From: an uncultured Collinsella sp.
Lineage (GTDB): Bacteria > Actinomycetota > Coriobacteriia > Coriobacteriales > Coriobacteriaceae
NCBI GenBank assembly: GCA_959602875.1
Contig: CAUGVQ010000003.1
Coordinates: 1 to 50,324 of the forward strand
DNA length: 50,324 nucleotides
Reading direction: 5' to 3'
The notes below the pieces were generated by a model, which saw nothing but the letters and a program-made list of their open reading frames with translations, did no database searches and was not told where the DNA came from. Position numbers and translations under genes: made by a program. Below, one piece after another: positions 48,666 through 50,324 of the stretch (position 1 is the stretch's first letter; each line of letters begins with the position of its first letter).

Positions 48666-49010
48666 CTACAGTGCGGCAGCAGCCTTAGAAAGAGGCTTGA
48701 TCTTCTTAAGCTCCGGCTCAAGCTTGCGCCGTGCGACCTCGATGTCGTACGCCACCTGAGCGCGCAGCCAATATCCATCCGACAGGCCGAAAAAGCGGCA
48801 GAGCCTCAGATCGGTATCGGCAGAAATTGCACGACGGCCAAGAACGATTTGGCCAATGCGCTGCGCCGGGATACCCGTCTCTTTCGCAAGGCGATATTGC
48901 GTAATACCCATTGGCTCAAGAAACTCATCACGTAGCAGCTCGCCAGGTGTAACGGGAGCAACGAGGACGTCGCCGCTCCCCGTCTCAGTGATAGCCTGTG
49001 ATTTCGACAT
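48666..49010 (-). CDS. HigA-family antitoxin-like HTH protein (no visible toxin partner)
   Basis: A 114-residue HigA-type protein: TPGELLRDEFLEPMGITQYR begins the helix-turn-helix, and IPAQRIGQIVLGRRAISADT with RFFGLSDGYWLRAQVAYDIE completes the VapI/HigA signature. HigA normally pairs with an upstream HigB RNase. The 200 nt upstream hold no complete HigB; a 25-codon frame at 49073-49150 (ending RDVAHRLS) and fragments such as ARWGADG may be remnants. ATG 49010 has GGAGGT upstream. It may work as a solitary regulator. Confidence 0.83.
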   Translation of the reverse strand: MSKSQAITETGSGDVLVAPVTPGELLRDEFLEPMGITQYRLAKETGIPAQRIGQIVLGRRAISADTDLRLCRFFGLSDGYWLRAQVAYDIEVARRKLEPELKKIKPLSKAAAAL

Positions 49011-49072
49011 CTTCAGCACCTCCATCCACCCAACGAAAGCAAAAAGCGAAACTGATCGTTGCGAGCAATAGC

Positions 49073-49150
49073 TCAGCTGAGACGATGCGCTACATCTCGA
49101 GTAATCAAGCTTACCCCGTCCGCTCCCCATCTCGCAATCCGCCTTAGCAT
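49073..49150 (-). pseudogene. possible decayed HigB toxin remnant (weak)
   Basis: A 25-codon frame upstream of higA reads RRIARWGADGVSLITRD, and a second frame over the same bases gives GKLDYSRC. HigB toxins end with a segment like RICFRW-DG-DVEIVDYHR, so the two frames together might be a frameshifted HigB C-terminus. The match is short and could be chance; the region is otherwise featureless. Confidence 0.2.
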
Positions 49151-49212
49151 GCTGCCGCTCTACATCAGAATCGTTTACAGCGCGAAACACCCAAATTGCG
49201 AGAGGCTGGATA

Positions 49213-49536
49213 TCAGGAAACAATAGTCCCGTTGTAGCGTTTGATGGCGAGGAGAATGACCAGCGCCGGAAGCGCTATGCCTGCGGCCCCGATGACCGCC
49301 TGGACACCGCTGGCAGCGTCTCCCACGAAGGCGGCAAGATAGGCAGAAGCAGCGAACGAGGCTGCGGCCACCAAGAGCGCCGGGCCGCACACGAGGGAAA
49401 GCTTCCGCTCGCCCTCCGGCGTGAGATTATGCCGATGAACAGCCTTAAGCGGAGAGCAGGTCCTCATTACGATCATCTTGATCCCCGCAAGGAGGGACAT
49501 CACACTTGCCAACGCGAACACGACGGCAGAAATCAT
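49213..49536 (-). CDS. small DUF3784-like membrane protein
   Basis: A 107-residue protein with three hydrophobic segments (1-20, 50-70, 78-98) and a basic loop (MRTCSPLKAVHRHNLTPEGERK), resembling DUF3784-type membrane proteins of Firmicutes. The assignment is tentative. ATG 49536 overlaps the stop of the upstream 71-residue gene (ATGA) with AAAGGAG 6 nt before it, so the two are coupled. Confidence 0.68.
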   Translation of the reverse strand: MISAVVFALASVMSLLAGIKMIVMRTCSPLKAVHRHNLTPEGERKLSLVCGPALLVAAASFAASAYLAAFVGDAASGVQAVIGAAGIALPALVILLAIKRYNGTIVS

Positions 49537-49748
49537 CCCCATCTCCTTTGTTCTCCACTCGCAGCATCCTCTGTGGGCGATGCCTTGTCAGCGAGCCGTT
49601 TCAGGTTGGCAACCGCCCTTTCGACGTCCTCGTCGAGCGTGTCGAAGCCACCCTCGCTCTCTGGGAAGTTCGTGAACCACACCTCGGAGCCCCCGTACGG
49701 ATGCTCCCGCAAGCACGGACGGTGTGGATCGCTCCTGCTGTAGCCCAT
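49533..49748 (-). CDS. hypothetical acidic 71-residue protein
   Basis: A 71-residue soluble protein of unknown function. It begins MGYSRSDPHRPCLREHPYGG and has an acidic C-terminal half with FDTLDEDVERAVANLKRLAD. GGAGAAGAG precedes the ATG at 49748, a TATAAT -10 lies at 49806-49811, and its stop overlaps the start of the DUF3784-like gene. These signals make it more convincing than an accidental frame. No function is proposed. Confidence 0.6.
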   Translation of the reverse strand: MGYSRSDPHRPCLREHPYGGSEVWFTNFPESEGGFDTLDEDVERAVANLKRLADKASPTEDAASGEQRRWG

Positions 49749-49805
49749 CTCTTCTCCGTGTCGCCTAGCGTCAGCTGATTCTGAACGCCATCTTCAATCA
49801 ATCTG

Positions 49806-49811
49806 ATTATA
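49806..49811 (-). promoter_or_regulatory. TATAAT -10 box before the 49.7-kb pair
   Basis: A perfect TATAAT on the minus strand, about 58 nt upstream of the ATG at 49748. No clear -35; CCGTGA lies 17 nt upstream. The 49812-49944 stretch shows no gene. Confidence 0.5.
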
Positions 49812-49944
49812 GACGTCATCGCACAGCGTCACGGCTCGCCAAGCGGTAAGGCGACGCCGCAAGGACCGTCCGATGACGATGGCGAAAAGCCTGACCGGCA
49901 TTGGGGGACCCTATGCCCACTACAACGAGAGGATACCGCACTCC

Positions 49945-50324
49945 CTACACCCTCTTCCGAATAGCAACGAAGGCGACGGCAAGCTCGGCCGCGGCGGTGG
50001 CCGCCGCGAAGAGCGCCTGCGCGGGTAGCTGCGAGGCGGTCCCGATGCCACAGGCGACCGCCAGCGCGCCCATGTGCGTCGGGACGGGCGCCCCCGACAT
50101 CTGGGCGACGAGGCCGGCTACCGCGAGGACGATCACCGCCGTCGCGGCGACGGGCCCGACGCCGAGCAGGGCGAACGCAGCGATGGAGAGGCACGCGAGG
50201 CTCGCCGCGGCGAGAGCCGCGACCGCGAGGCGCGGGAGGAGCTCCGCCGCGACGGCCACGGGCGCCGCGCCGGATGCCGCCCCGAGCGCGCACGCGGCGA
50301 CGAGGCTCATGGCGGCGAAGGGCA
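49945..50324 (-). CDS. membrane protein, C-terminal part (cut by window edge)
   Basis: An Ala/Val/Leu-rich sequence of at least 121 residues with about four hydrophobic helices ending in AVAFVAIRKRV. The frame stays open to the window edge, so the ATG at 50310 may be internal. An ABC-2-type or YhgE-like permease C-terminus is possible; no motif is diagnostic. GC is higher than in the preceding accessory stretch. Confidence 0.55.
   Translation of the reverse strand, partial: PFAAMSLVAACALGAASGAAPVAVAAELLPRLAVAALAAASLACLSIAAFALLGVGPVAATAVIVLAVAGLVAQMSGAPVPTHMGALAVACGIGTASQLPAQALFAAATAAAELAVAFVAIRKRV

Noticed and set aside
1..50324. CRISPR arrays, tRNA and rRNA genes
   Set aside because: No regularly spaced direct repeats, no GGTTCGAATCC-type T-arms with cloverleaf context, and no rRNA segments were found on either strand by eye.

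Overview
The window is GC-rich, densely packed bacterial chromosome. Gene content points to a strictly or facultatively anaerobic member of the Actinomycetota class Coriobacteriia, most likely Collinsella or a close relative. The reasons are high GC, many GTG/TTG starts with strong AGGAGG-type ribosome binding sites, a short-form ThiC, QueH (the non-B12 epoxyqueuosine reductase), superoxide reductase, a CyuA-type Fe-S desulfidase and a ferredoxin-like aldo-keto reductase. The genus is an inference; no rRNA lies in the window. Apart from the two ends, where rpsA and a membrane protein are cut, all genes look complete.

Layout. 0-5 kb: start of rpsA, a HAD phosphatase, a tiny Cys-rich membrane protein, then a TPP-riboswitch-controlled thiC-thiD pair with terminator and an HdeD-like membrane protein. 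5-9 kb: a 118-bp inverted-repeat element, a microbial PARG-type ADP-ribosyl hydrolase, two related HTH-plus-membrane regulators each preceded by an inverted repeat, and a LOG-family protein. 9-16 kb: tgt coupled to a DUF2252 gene, a LUD-domain protein, an RHH/PIN toxin-antitoxin pair with a palindromic operator, a MerR-type promoter driving an Fe-S aldo-keto reductase, and a long coiled-coil membrane protein. 16.2-16.8 kb: a second 118-bp element and a structured noncoding RNA on the minus strand.

16.9-24.4 kb: a minus-strand operon (DUF3267 membrane peptidase, queH, MFS exporter, queA), and divergently an unusual methionyl-tRNA-synthetase-like protein, a GNAT acetyltransferase and a histidine phosphatase. 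24.4-33.4 kb: a repeat-rich hairpin, a UbiB-family kinase with a small phasin-like partner, a C69 dipeptidase, LexA-boxed ruvCAB, a NAD-synthetase homologue whose catalytic motifs are all altered, and superoxide reductase. 33.4-36 kb: an N-acetylglucosamine-kinase-like gene with a GH32 beta-fructosidase. 36-40 kb: a GGQ release-factor-like rescue protein, an SLC13/ArsB-type permease, a candidate small RNA, and an EF-G/TetM-like GTPase coupled to ndk. 40-47 kb: argGH, a Cof-type HAD phosphatase, an MFS permease and a cysteine desulfidase family enzyme. 47-50 kb: a lower-GC accessory stretch with a DUF2975/HTH pair, an orphan HigA-like antitoxin and small membrane proteins.

Functional links: three queuosine genes (tgt, queH, queA) lie within 10 kb, with no preQ0/preQ1 synthesis genes here. 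DNA-damage control of ruvCAB and autoregulation of the TA and DUF2975/HTH pairs can be read from their operators. The most unusual signals are the two equal-length 118-bp elements with matching ends and different interiors, the apparently catalytically dead NadE homologue, the KASSS variant MetRS-like protein, the roughly 330-nt structured RNA and the roughly 60-nt candidate sRNA at 37.7 kb. No tRNA, rRNA, CRISPR array, complete transposon or prophage was seen.
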